From the NCBI GenBank assembly GCA_036023115.1, contig JAYKKT010000090.1:28727501-28791500 (forward strand): 64,000 nucleotides of DNA. Direction: 5' to 3'. The translations under genes were made by a program, and so were the position numbers. Below the pieces are notes generated by a model that ran no database searches, had not been told where the DNA came from, and saw only the letters and a list, made by a program, of their open reading frames with translations. Below, piece after piece: positions 12,387-23,190 of this stretch. The DNA comes from Brasenia schreberi. Lineage: Eukaryota > Streptophyta > Magnoliopsida > Nymphaeales > Cabombaceae. How positions within the stretch are numbered: position 1 is the first letter of the stretch; each line of letters begins with the position of its first letter.

Positions 12387-12489
12387 GGTAGGACTAGATA
12401 ATATTCCTATAGAAGTTTGGAAAATACTAGGAGAAATAGGAATCACTTGGCTTACAAGACTATTTAATGAAATATGGAAAAACCAAAAG

Positions 12490-13065
12490 ATGCCCAAGGA
12501 ATGGAGAGCAAGTACACCTATACTCATATATAAGAACAAGGGAGACATTCAAAATTGTGCGAATTATAGAAGTATCAAGTTAATGAGTCATACTATGAAA
12601 TTATGGGAAAGAATTATCGAATGTAGGTTAAGACAAGTATCAAGTACAACAGAGAACCAATTTGGATTCATGCCAGGCAGATCTACTATTAAAGCGATTC
12701 ACCTTTTGAGACGTCTTATGGAACATTTTAGAGCAAAAAGGAAAGACCTTCACATGATATTTATTGATGTAGAAAAAGCTTATGATAGGGTACCGAGAGA
12801 GGTTTTTTGGAGAACTTTGGAAAAAAGAGGTATCCCATTGACATATATTAACCTTATAAGAGACATGCATGATGGTGCAAAAACATGTGTGAGGACACAT
12901 GAAGGAACGACAGACTTCGTTGAAGTTAATATTGGGTTACATCAAGGATCAACTTTAAGTCTATACTTATTTATAATGGTGATGGATGAGTTAACAAAAC
13001 ATATTCAAGATGAAGTACCTTGGTGTATGTTATTTGCAGATGACATTATTAGTAGAGGAGTCTAA
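12490..13065 (+). pseudogene. RTE-1 reverse transcriptase core
   Basis: A 191-codon open segment carries the LINE reverse transcriptase: [37 protein letters not shown] (catalytic D93), GLHQGSTLS and LFADD (D184, D185). Homology begins upstream, directly after the Copia insertion at 12387 (IPIEVWKIL). After FADDII the frame shifts; the next piece ([41 protein letters not shown]) lies in the frame of 13010-13432 and runs to the 700-bp insertion at 13335. No working enzyme can be made. Confidence 0.88.
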
Positions 13066-13334
13066 GGAAAAAGTTAATAGAAAATTGGAACTATGGAGAG
13101 AAACATTAGAAAGCAAAGGCCTTCGACGTAGTAGAACAAAGACAGAATATATGGAATGTAATTTTGATCATTTGGTTACTTCAGAGGACATAGAAATTAA
13201 AATTGGCACATATTGCATTCCCCAAAAGGAAAGTTTTAAATACGTAGGGTCAATTTTTCAGAGCGATGGAAGAATTGATGGAAATGTTACACATAGAATT
13301 AATGCTGGTTGGTTAAAATGGAGAGGAGCATCAG

Positions 13335-14034
13335 CTTATGTCACATGGGTGCAGGTGCGGGATTCGGCAAATTTCAAAAATTTTGGGTGCGGCAACACTG
13401 CTAGGGTATATAATATTATATATTATATATAATATTGAAACTACATAAATCAATCATAATACAACTAGTATTTGCTAATTTTGGGTGCATGTAGGTATCA
13501 ATTAGCAAGTTCCCTCATAATGATATGAAACTTACAGTGATTTTACGAGCTGCAAAATATCCAAGTTATGGATTCAAAGAGTTTCAAGATCTTTTGTAGG
13601 ATATAACATATACTAGTATTTGTGCTAGGATCCACTAGTGATGTCATACTCTTCTGTTCTTTTGATCTGGCAATGTTCCTGGTCTTTAAATGTGTTTGGT
13701 GACAGAGATTATTCTGTGCAAAGGCATACAGTATGGAGTCCAATTGTTCGCACCCAAAATCATTCAAGCAACTTTATATTGTATAAAGCTATAATAGTAA
13801 GTACACAACTTTATATTAAAGCAAAACATATAAATGGTAAAAAACTACTAATTTCATCATAATACATAAATCAATCTTCATTATCCAGACCCACTTATCC
13901 GTGAGTTACAAATTTATTTTTTATTTTTTTGCAAATTTTTTTTTGGACATGCCGCACCGACACGGTGTCGGTGTCGTTGTCGCACCAGTGTCGGGGTCGA
14001 CACTCCACCCCTTAGAAGTGTCTGTGTGACTTAG
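13335..14034. mobile_element. 700-bp non-autonomous DNA element inserted in RTE-1
   Basis: The LINE is interrupted and then resumes across GCATCAG, which is duplicated at 13328-13334 and 14035-14041. The ends are loosely inverted (CTTATGTCACA at left; CTAAGTCACACA as reverse complement of the right end). GTGTCGGTGTCG-type words occur near the right end and GGTGCGGGATTCGGC near the left. A 7-bp (possibly 8-bp) duplication suggests a hAT-like non-autonomous element. No transposase is seen inside. Confidence 0.65.
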
Positions 14035-14041
14035 GCATCAG

Positions 14042-14540
14042 GTATTCTTTGTGATAAGAAGATACCATTAAAATTAAAAGGTAAATATTATAGAGCAGCA
14101 ATTAGGCCTGCCATGTTTTATGGTTATGAGTGTTGGCTAGGTAATCATCAACATGTACATGTCTGTGACAGAAATGAAGATGTTGAGATGGATGAGTGGT
14201 CATATAAGAAAAGACCGTATACATAATGAGGTTATTAGAAACAAATTAGGAGTGGCACTAATAGAGGATAAAATGAGAGAACATCATTTAAGATGGTTTG
14301 GACATATAGAAAGAACATCGAAAGAAGAACCTTTAAGAAGGTTAAAAAAATTAAATTTGGAAAGTATTAAAAGAGGTAGAGGATGACCACAAAAGTGTTG
14401 GAAAGAAACAATAAAGAATGATCTAGCTTATTGGGAGTTAACTGCTAACATGGCACACGATAGGGATCTGTGGAAACAAAGAATCCATGTAGCCGACCCC
14501 GTCTAGTATGGAAAAAGGCTTAGTTGTTGTTGTTGTTGTT
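14042..14540 (+). pseudogene. RTE-1 C-terminal region and 3' tail
   Basis: Resumes with [21 protein letters not shown], then (14153-14386) [33 protein letters not shown] and, in broken frame, PQKCWKETIKNDL, AHDRDLWKQRIHVADPV. It ends in TAGTATGGAAAAAGGCTTAG and (TTG)n. This tail is the sequence found alone in the short copies elsewhere in the window. Confidence 0.85.
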
Positions 14541-14558
14541 ATGGCCTTCATATGATAA

Positions 14559-15010
14559 GATATGGGGTTTATCATATTGTGTCATAAGATAGAGAGGATG
14601 TGTTGTACTCGTATCGAACTGTATCATAAGTACGTGGAGCAATTTAAGAAGGTTATGATATGTATGAATTAATGTCTTGTCACCTTTGTGATGTTTGGGT
14701 TGAGAATGGTGTTGAAAGTTGAAACTCTTTTGGTTCATTTCTAATTGAAGTAGTACTTATAAAGAAAACCAAATGAAGACCAAAACCAAATTCAATTCAT
14801 TTCTAATTCAATAATTTTCTTTATCTTGGGTCATACCATTTATATCTACATTATTAATATCATGTTTTATGGTTTCTTTCCAACACTTTCTATGTCTTCC
14901 TATGCTTTCTTTAACGGTAAATCATTCCAGCTTCTTAAGTTTTTGAGACTCAAGCCCAGTTTACCATATCTCCAAATGTCTAAATTAAATCGCCTAAATT
15001 GTTTTTCTTT
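14559..15010. other. Intron-like sequence, nothing recognised
   Basis: AT-rich unique sequence between RTE-1 and the next small RTE copy. I looked for WD40 exon motifs on the plus strand and found none. Confidence 0.4.
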
Positions 15011-15026
15011 CATTTTTCTTATATTG

Positions 15027-15129
15027 TGAGTTAACTGCTAACATGGCACATGATAGGGCTCTGTGGAAACAAAGAATCCATGTAGCCGACCCCATCTAGT
15101 ATGGGAAAAGGCTTAGTTGTTGTTGTTGT
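15027..15129 (+). mobile_element. 103-bp RTE 3'-end copy with target duplication
   Basis: Contains only the last part of the LINE (GTTAACTGCTAACATGGCAC ... GTAGCCGACCCCATCTAG ... TTGTTGTTGTTG). It is flanked by CATTTTTCTTATATTG (15011-15026) and the same sequence with one extra T (15130-15146). It is a severely 5'-truncated insertion made by RTE machinery. Confidence 0.85.
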
Positions 15130-15146
15130 CATTTTTTCTTATATTG

Positions 15147-16329
15147 GTGCCACATTGACCTGTGACCTAATATTTTTACCCTAGATCCAGGTTTTCCTTG
15201 TTTGATTGTTCATCCACCTCAACATCATTTCTACCACAACAACTCTGAGCATGTGATAATTGTCTATCCGTTATCAAGACTGTTTAATATAGCTGCTTAC
15301 TCTGCATTACAATCTATTTTTTCCCAATATGAATAGTATAGTGCAAAAAAAAGAAGAGAATTTGTTCTCTTATTTTGTGGTTAAAGAATTTGTTTTATTC
15401 TTTATAATATATTACATCAAGCAACATCGTGTTTTTCTTTAAAAATCCAGGTTCTCCTTTCTGCAGAATATCTTTTTTTTCTTTTCATTCCCCCCCTACA
15501 GGCTTTACTGGGACCATACTGTCTTTGGATTAGAATCCTGGCTAGGACATTTTATACACTAACAACTCAACAAATTATGCAGGTGCAAGTCACCTAAGTG
15601 TTTCAGCAAAGAATGGGCAAGTTTTTTTTCTTTTAAATTGAATGAATGCTCAAGTTTTACTTTCTTTTCCTCCTTCCCTCTCCCTCTCTCTCTATCACAC
15701 ACATACTCTCTCCCCCTCTGAAGAGAAAAGGAGCACAATTGCTACTTAATTGGTGACTGCATCTGGGAACATCATCGTTTATTTGGTGAATATCGAGTTA
15801 AACAATTTGTCTTAAGTGTTTGAGATGTTGGAGCTTGAAGCATTGATCAAACTAAAAGTCAAAACTGGCAAAACAACCATTCATGTTCTTGAAGGATCTA
15901 TTATCAGTGACCAATCATTCAATTTTTTTGTGCCTCATAGTCATTTTGGTAAAAGCATAATTTTCTTCATAGGCACTAAAGTTAGTTATCGTGTTTTTGT
16001 ATTCTATGAGCATACATACAATACGATTTACCCCATACCGTATAAGCATGCATGACGATACAACACACGTATCACAATAAGTAAGTTATCGTGTCGTATT
16101 GTACGATACAGAATTGTATTATGTCGTATCGTTACTATCGTATGATACCTCTCTTATCGTACGAGTCAATGCATGTTTTGTGATTCTTATGTGGTATACT
16201 CCTTTTCTTTTGCATTCTACCAAAATTTTCACTTAAAAAATTTGGGTTTTTTTACATATTTTGTGATTGTTAACCTCTAAAAAAAACTTTTTCTTCTTGT
16301 TGATGGTCCACTCTCATCTTAATGGCTTT
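15147..16329. other. Intron-like sequence and terminal region of hAT remnant
   Basis: 15147-15990 is AT-rich with no gene. 16030-16170 holds repeated TATCGTRYGATAC-like words (GTACGATAC, TATCGTATGATAC) resembling the subterminal repeats of the hAT at 20240-23438, so the hAT remnant probably begins near 16000. Exact ends and target duplication were not found. Confidence 0.45.
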
Positions 16330-17560
16330 TGATCGACTCGATATTGCACCCCGGTGTACGAAAGCAATAGACTTGTGAACAAGTGCATGTTTTATAATAC
16401 AATAAAGCATGGTGGTATTTCTCGTATGAAACACAACCTTGAGGGAATAAAAAAAGATGCTACTACCTACTAGTGTTTGTCCTTGGGTTCTCGAAGCAGT
16501 GAAGTACGAGATTGAGCGTATTGGAAGTTTTGAAAGAGATGAGATTAAGGGCGTGAGAGAGCATAAATAATTTCATGGTCCAACTGAGATGGAAGAAGAG
16601 ATATAGATGAAAAGGAGAGAAGGCGAGAAAAGGAAAAGAGTGTAGGTTCTGGTGGTAGTAGTAGTTGGTGGTAGTAGTAGTAGAGTTGACTCTTGTTCCA
16701 CTGCAAGAGCTCTTACTCGCCCGCCTACGAGGGATACTAGAGGAGGAGTCAGAGGTAGTAGGATGTCTTCATTTTCTCCCTCACATACGACTCGTGGTGC
16801 CAATGTTTTAATCTCATTTTCATTTTCTTTTCAAAGTATGGCGGATGCTATTACTAGTGTGAGATCGGGTTATAGAGTCCCTACTTATCATGCTTTGAGG
16901 AGTACATTACTGCATAAATGAGTATATTATTAATGCATGGAGTTTTGAATTTAAGGAGTCGTGGAAGGACACATGATGTTATTGTCTCAAGGAGATATTG
17001 TTTTTGAAATCATATGACATGTCTCATATTGATAAAACTACAAATAATTTACTCCATATTTTTTAGGAAGTTGTTGAGGAGGTAAGTGTTTCAAATGTTA
17101 TTCAATTCATTACTGATAATGATGTAAATTTTAGAGCAACTGGTAAGATGCTTAAGGCGAACCATCCATCCTTAGTATGGAGTATGGAGTCCATGTGTTA
17201 CACATTTTATAGACTTAATGCTTGAAGATTTGAGTGCAATGAATGAAATAAGAGGGAATATAGATGAATGCAAAAATATCACAAAGTTTATTTATAATTA
17301 TTATTCTTTATTGCATTTGATGCGAATCCATATAGGTGGAAGGGAATTGATTAGGCATTCATTTACAAAATTTGTTACGAATATCATTATTGTTCAAAGT
17401 CTTGTCATTCAGAAAAATGCATTGGAAAAATGTTTGCATATGATGAATGTGGTTGTATGAATTGGTCTAGAAAGAGGCAGGGGATTGTTGTGGTAGACCT
17501 TGTTTTAAATGTTGATTTTTGGAACAAATTGGAACAAATTTTTGAGGAACGAGGATGATA
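16330..17560 (+). pseudogene. hAT transposase remnant (hAT-1)
   Basis: Broken reading frames show, in order, a BED-type zinc-finger remnant (CMFYNTIKHGGISRMKHNL, about 16400), a Gly/Ser/Arg linker (16650-16760), the start of the DUF659 domain (SGYRVPTYHALRSTLLHK, 16863-16918), and TDNDVNFRATGKMLKANHPS then HFIDLMLEDLSAMNEI and NITKFIYNYYSLLHLMR (to about 17460). The C-terminal dimerisation region is missing; sequence ends in a (TA)n run at 17560. It is related to hAT-2 but more decayed. Confidence 0.75.
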
Positions 17561-18255
17561 TATATATATATATATATATATGATGCAATGGGTAAGACCA
17601 AATTGAAAATACATGCAAACCTTGACCGCAAGTGATCACTTTTAAGAAAGGTTTGAAAGATAATTGATGCACATTGAAACTGCCAAATGCATCATGATTT
17701 GCATGCTGGTACATATTTCCTTAACCCAAGCGGTCCGTCTCCTCTTACCCAAGCCTTACAAGTGCAATCTGTATGGTAGATACCTACCTACCTGGGTTTA
17801 ACTTTGGTCATAGGAACTCCCGTTCAGGACTTATAAATATGCATATAAAGCACATACAACTCAATAGCAACATGCTACAGTTATTACACGCAGCAATTAT
17901 ACATCAAGCCATCAGGTTGGTCTTGTTTCTTGCTGTGTGTGTAACTGTGGGCATAATCCAAGAGCCAATTAGGGGTACATGGAGTGGACCAAATTGTTTC
18001 TGCACGTTCCTTGAAAAGTGAAAACACTTCAACGTTTCTGGCAATGTCATGCTAAGCTAAAATTCAACACAAACTTGGTACAGAATTCCTGGTCCGTTGT
18101 GAAGCGTTTCTAGCCCCAACATTAGGTGCTCCTCTTTTTCCCTCGCTGCTGTATGTTGAGTCCTTAAAATCAGTCCAGTTTCTCTGCTTGATTAATATAC
18201 AATTATTTTATGAGTAGTTCCCTTGCCTGCAACTAATCAAATTTCCATGGGTTAG
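17561..18255. other. Intron-like sequence before WDR12-like C-terminal exons
   Basis: A short (TA)n run then unique sequence with no recognised coding segment. The last bases (GGGTTAG at 18249-18255) form the acceptor of the next exon. Confidence 0.4.
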
Positions 18256-18916
18256 GTGTGTGGAAAGGTTCTGCACTGCTTAGATATTGGCGGTGAGAGC
18301 TCTGTGCTTGTTGCTGCAGGTGGTTCAGATCCTGTTCTTCGGATATGGGACCCTTGTAAACCAGGTATAGTAGAACACCAAACAAATGTATAACTAAATG
18401 ATGTTCTTTCCCATCTTTGGGTCTGATATCTTTTTTCATACATTTGGTTCTTTGATTGCTGCTGATAATTTCTCTCTGTAGATACTCTTGCCCCCGTGTT
18501 TCAGTTCTCCTCTCATACATCGTGGATTACATCATGCAAATGGCATGAAAAATCATGGTTCCATTTACTTTCTGCACCTTATGACGGGAAGGTGATGCTA
18601 TGGGATATCAGAACTGTGGTATGGTTCTTTGATTCTTAGAAAATCTGATTCTGGAGCTTTTTGTTTACCAACTGAATTTATTTTGCTGAACGAACTGTGT
18701 TTCATGCAGTGGCCATTGACTGTACTGGAATATCATGATGACAAGGTAAATTGATGGATGCAATAACTAATCTTATGGCATTTCCCCCTCTTGTTTTTTT
18801 CAATCATCTACCTGCAAATGGAGGTGCTCTCTGCCGACTGGTGGAGAGGTGACAATGTAACAAGTGGTGGAGCTGATTCAAAACTTTGCATCTCCTCTGG
18901 ATTTCGGATTTCGTGA
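18256..18916 (+). pseudogene. WDR12/YTM1-like gene, last four WD40 exons
   Basis: Exons 18256-18364, 18482-18618, 18710-18745 and 18824-18916 splice with GT-AG introns in consistent phase, without internal stops. They give CGKVLHCLDIGGESS, AAGGSDPVLRIWDP, VFQFSSHTSWITSCKWHEKS, YDGKVMLWDIRT, WPLTVLEYHDDK, then VLSADWWRGDNVTSGGADSK and ISSGFRIS-stop (TGA 18914-18916). This is the C-terminal part of the WDR12 beta-propeller, ending at the normal place. About 220-250 residues between the NLE exons and this block are not found in the 13.8 kb that separates them. The exons look intact, so loss of the middle may be recent, or exons were missed. It may be transcribed, but a working WDR12 is unlikely. 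Confidence 0.8.
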
Positions 18917-19474
18917 GGTAGTTACTTTTCTGGTTGACTTTTCCATGTGTTGAAATCTAACCTTCAGATTTGGCATGCCATCCTTTCTTGTTTGTGGTGT
19001 CTCTAATGAGGTGCATTAGTGATGTCCTGTAAGTTTGCCATCAACACTGTTTTATATACACATACATACGTGCACACACTCCCGCACACACAAAACCAAG
19101 ACTCCTTCCACAATAATTGGGTTTGGCTACATCAGCTCCCAGCAAAAATCCTTCCGTTTGAAGGTTTCTCTCAAGAACCAAAGTTTTTTTTCAAGTGCTT
19201 CATGTCGTCCACGAAGACACTGCAACAACAACACAATTCGTCTTGAATGTGCTCCATTAATTCATCAAATAAAAAGATATGAGCTCAATGTTGGCTCAAC
19301 GTTAAATGTAAAATGAAAGTGGTCAGTTAAGATGCTCACAAGGGCTGCTATCCTACATGTCATCTTTTAGGTCGGTGAGCATAAAAGATGTTCTTTCCTT
19401 CTCCGAGGTTCTCTTTAATTAACTATCATATAATAAATATAGGCTAAATAGGAAAATATGATGCAAACCAAATA
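18917..19474. other. Downstream of WDR12-like exons, nothing recognised
   Basis: AT-rich intergenic sequence; short open frames at 19019-19316 show no known motif. Confidence 0.4.
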
Positions 19475-20231
19475 ATACGGTCTTTCCTTGTGTGATCGCT
19501 TATCCATCTCATCTTTATCTTTGCTACAAACATCTTTTGCACATGCTGATTATTAATTGCCCAACACTCATAACCATAAAACATAGCAGCACTCTATCAT
19601 ATTTACCTTTCAACTTTAATGGTATCTTATCACATAGAATACCTTATGCTCCTCTCCGTTTTAACCAATCGACATTAATTCTATGCGTAACATCTCCATC
19701 AATTTTTTTCGTCACTTTGAAAAATTAACCTTAGGTATTTGAAATTTCCTTGTGAGGGAGCAATGTGTGCCAATCTTAATTTCTATCTCCTCTGAAATTC
19801 CCAAACGATCAAACTTACATCCCATATATTCTTGCTTTGATCTACTAAGTCGAAAGCCTTTTTACTTTTTATCGTTTCTCTCCATAATTCTAATTTTTTA
19901 TTAACTTTTTTCTTAGACTCATCCATTAACACAATGTCGTATGCAAATAACATACACCAAGGTATTTAATCTTTAATATGTTTTGTTAACTCATAAATGA
20001 CCAATATAAATAAATATGGACTTAAAATTGATTCATGATGTAACTCAATATTAACTTCAAAGGAGTCTATCATTCCTTCGTGAGTTCTCACACATAACTT
20101 TATAGTGTGGTTCATTAACTTGATACATCGATAATACACACAATTATGAATGTTTTTTTGGTTCTTATATATGTGTATAAGTGTACTTGCCCTCCATTCC
20201 TCTTTTGGGTTCTTTATATTTCATTTAAATA

Positions 20232-20239
20232 GTCTTGTG
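20232..20239. repeat. hAT-2 target-site duplication, left copy
   Basis: GTCTTGTG, repeated exactly at 23439-23446. Eight-base duplications are the hAT hallmark. Confidence 0.85.
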
Positions 20240-20814
20240 TAGTATTATTCGTATCTTATGATACAGTGTATCGCACTGCGGAGCTCCACGATATGATACA
20301 CCATTGTGTATCACACTGTGGAACTCCACGATACGATACACCATTGTGTATCGCAACCCATAACTTATCGGGTTGTATCGTGCGATACGGTTACGAAGGT
20401 CTCTAGCCGAACAGAGTATCGCACTGCGGGTTTCTAGCGTTTGTTGAAAGCTCTCAAGGTGCTCTACGACATTTGTGTAAGGTTGTCAACTCGGGTTGTA
20501 CGTCTATACAAGGATCCCAATCCGGGTTGTGGTATATTTTTTTGGTGTTATTTGTGTTTTTCATTTTTTTGAATGACAATATATGAAGTTATGAAATGTG
20601 TGGATATGATTTTTATTGTATTCGTGAAGTGGGAGACATTATTTCATTAAGTGAAAATTGAGGATTTATGAAATGCTTTTATTTTTAGGTTTTTTATTAG
20701 ATTGTAGTGTTCAATTGAGATGACATGAACTGGTGTTAGGGACTCTCAATCTCTGTCCGATGATATGGCATGACAGTGGGGTACTGATTGGTACTGATTG
20801 ATAGAAACACATTG

Positions 20815-23190
20815 AAGATAAAATGTTTGTTTTGTGAGAAGGTTATTAGTGGTGGAATTTAACAATTGAAACATCACCTAGTAGGGACTAGGAAATAAGT
20901 TTCTCATTGCATGGGGAGAGTTAGGAAATTGCTGAGGTATTAAATTACAATGTTTACTGATGATTAATAGCATACTTGAGAGGAGACAATAGAATGATGA
21001 TTTAGAGATGTTTGAGGAAGATGATGATGTTATTGGATTGGGTGATAACATTACTTGTGATGGTAGGATAAATACTCGACCACCAACGAGGGAAAAAGGG
21101 TTGTTAAGAGGTTGCAAGTGGAAGTGGTAGAAGAGGAAGGAGTAAATAAAGAGTTTACTCTAGCGTACAATCATTTTCCCCTCCTAGCACTACACATAAT
21201 GCTCAACATGGAATTCATGCTATGGCTTGAGAGTAATTGCATGATCTAAGAGACATTGCAGTAGGTAAATGGTTTTATAATGCATGCATTTCATTTAATG
21301 CAACAAACCGTTTTCATTTTCAAGGAATGACAAATGTAATTGCTAACATTGGTCTAGGCTATAAGATACCTTCTTATCAAAAGTTAAGAGAAAAACTATT
21401 AGATAAGATTATTCTGAAAGTTTAGGAGTATTGTTCCACTTTGAGAGAGTCATCAAGATGTACTATTATGGCAGACGAATGAACAAATAGACGATGAAGA
21501 ACTTTATTAAACTTTTTTATCTATTGTCCTAAATGATTTATGTTTTTGAGATCTGTATACATGTCAGAGTTGAGACATACTACAAAGGTCTTAAGGCAAG
21601 AGTTTGATACAAGGTTGGGATAGAGAATGTAGTCCGATTAATTATAGATAATACATCTAACTATAAAGCAGTTGGGAAGGAGTTAGTAGATACTTATGAG
21701 ACTTTCTATTGGACACCATGTACACCTCATTGTTTAGATCTCATTTTTTAGGATATTGGTGAGATGTATGAGATACAACAACTACAACAACAACTAAGCC
21801 TTTTCTCATACTAGACGGGGTCGGCTAGGTGAGATGTATGAGATAAAGACATTAATTGAGTGTTGTCAAGATATTATCAAATTTATCTACAATCATGTTG
21901 TTGTATTATGTATGATGAGAAGATATAAAGATGGTGTAGAGTTCTTTCGTACAACTGCAACTCAGGTTGCAACTAATCTCTTATTTGCAAGAGTATTGAG
22001 TATTGTGAAACAAAAACAAGCTTTGAAGAAAATGTTCTCTTCATATGAGTAACAACAATTCGTAGAGTTGTCTTAAAATATAAAAAAACAAAAAGCTTAA
22101 TGAGATTTCAAACACAATATTTAGGAGTACATTTTGGAACTCATGTGTTATACTATTGAGGATTACATGTCCTTTAGTGAAAGTTTTGAGATTCACTGAC
22201 AGCGAGGAGAAATCATATATGAGTTATCTTTATGAAGTCATTAGAAGTAATTTAAATAGAAGAAAGAGGGATTATGTGCCCGTATAAAACATTATAGATA
22301 ATAAATGGAACAAACTATTGCATCAGCTTATTCATACAACAACTTATTACCTAAACCCAATATTTAGGTATTCTGCAAGCTTCAAAAGAGCGGTGAGGTA
22401 AATCGAGGTATCATTGATTTAATAGACAAATTGGTCCCTAATGAGAGTAGAGCATATGTTATATATCGAGAGATGGAGATCTACAATAATGCTCTTCACT
22501 TGGGCTTGCCTGTAGTCATTCGCAACCGCATTAATATGAAGTAATTGTTTATCTTAATATTTAAGTTTCTTAAATCTTATATTTATTGTGGATTAAGTCC
22601 TTTATGTTTATCTTTTTTTATTAAATGTTTGGTAGAATAGGTTTGGAAGTGATTGCCAAACCTTAAAGATTTTGCAGTGAGAGTTATGAGTTAAACCTAT
22701 AGTACAACGGGTTGTGAAAGGAATTCGAGTGTCTTTAAACACATCCACACAAAAATGCGCAATAGGTTAGAACATAAACGACTCAATGACTTAGTTTTTA
22801 TCCGTTGTAACATTCAGTTTCGACAGAGGTAATCTTGTATTAGTTACTACTTAAATATTCAATTCAATATTTTATTTTACATAAATTATTAATGTTGTTT
22901 ACTAATTATTAATCTTTCTTTCTTAGGGACAATTAAAAAAGTTAAATAAGGAAGAAAACCAATTTGATCCAATAAGTTTGGATAATTTTAATATATTAGA
23001 GTGGGTTATGAAAGATAATGAAGCAAATGCACTTCTAACGGAAGAAGGCTTTGCATGAATTAATTTGGAAGGAGCACAACAACAATATCGTCAAGAGATG
23101 ATGATTTTGATTTTGAAGCAAAAGGTGGTGAAGATCTTCAGCAAGAAGAAGATGAATATTATTTACTTGATGATCATGATTACAATGTAT
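20815..23190 (+). pseudogene. hAT-2 transposase remnant
   Basis: Segments in order: BED zinc finger (CLFCEKVISGG ... LKHHL, about 20825-20885); DUF659 start (NIGLGYKIPSYQKLREKLLD, 21345-21405); IIDNTSNYKAVGKELV and PCTPHCLDLIF (21640-21750); IKFIYNHVVVLCMMRRYKDG and FATN-like VATNLLFARVL (21875-21995); and the C-terminal dimerisation block (GCERNSSVFKHIHTKMRN, RLNDLVFIRCNIQFRQR, 22705-22830). Stops and frame changes occur throughout, plus a 52-bp RTE insertion at 21776. The family moves DNA by cut-and-paste; this copy cannot be active. Confidence 0.8.
21776..21827 (-). mobile_element. 52-bp RTE 3'-end insertion inside hAT-2
   Basis: Reverse complement of the LINE terminus (GCCGACCCCGTCTAGTATGA ... 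TTGTTG). Flanked by the exact 18-bp duplication GGTGAGATGTATGAGATA (21758-21775 and 21828-21845). It interrupts the transposase frame, so it postdates hAT-2. Confidence 0.9.

Larger units (their letters stand above)
5015..14540 (+). mobile_element. RTE-clade LINE (RTE-1), near full length, with nested insertions
   Basis: The element runs from its 5' leader (ACTCCGCCCATGCAAGGATC) through an apurinic endonuclease domain, linker, reverse transcriptase and C-terminal region to GTAGCCGACCCCGTCTAG and a (TTG)n tail at 14522-14540. A perfect 19-bp target duplication flanks it. Its own sequence is about 3.3 kb; the rest is a Copia element (6838-12386) and a 700-bp element (13335-14034). It is dead: frame change near 6560, in-frame stop near 6674, both insertions, and a frameshift right after the FADD motif. 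It lies between the two halves of the WDR12-like locus. Confidence 0.9.
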
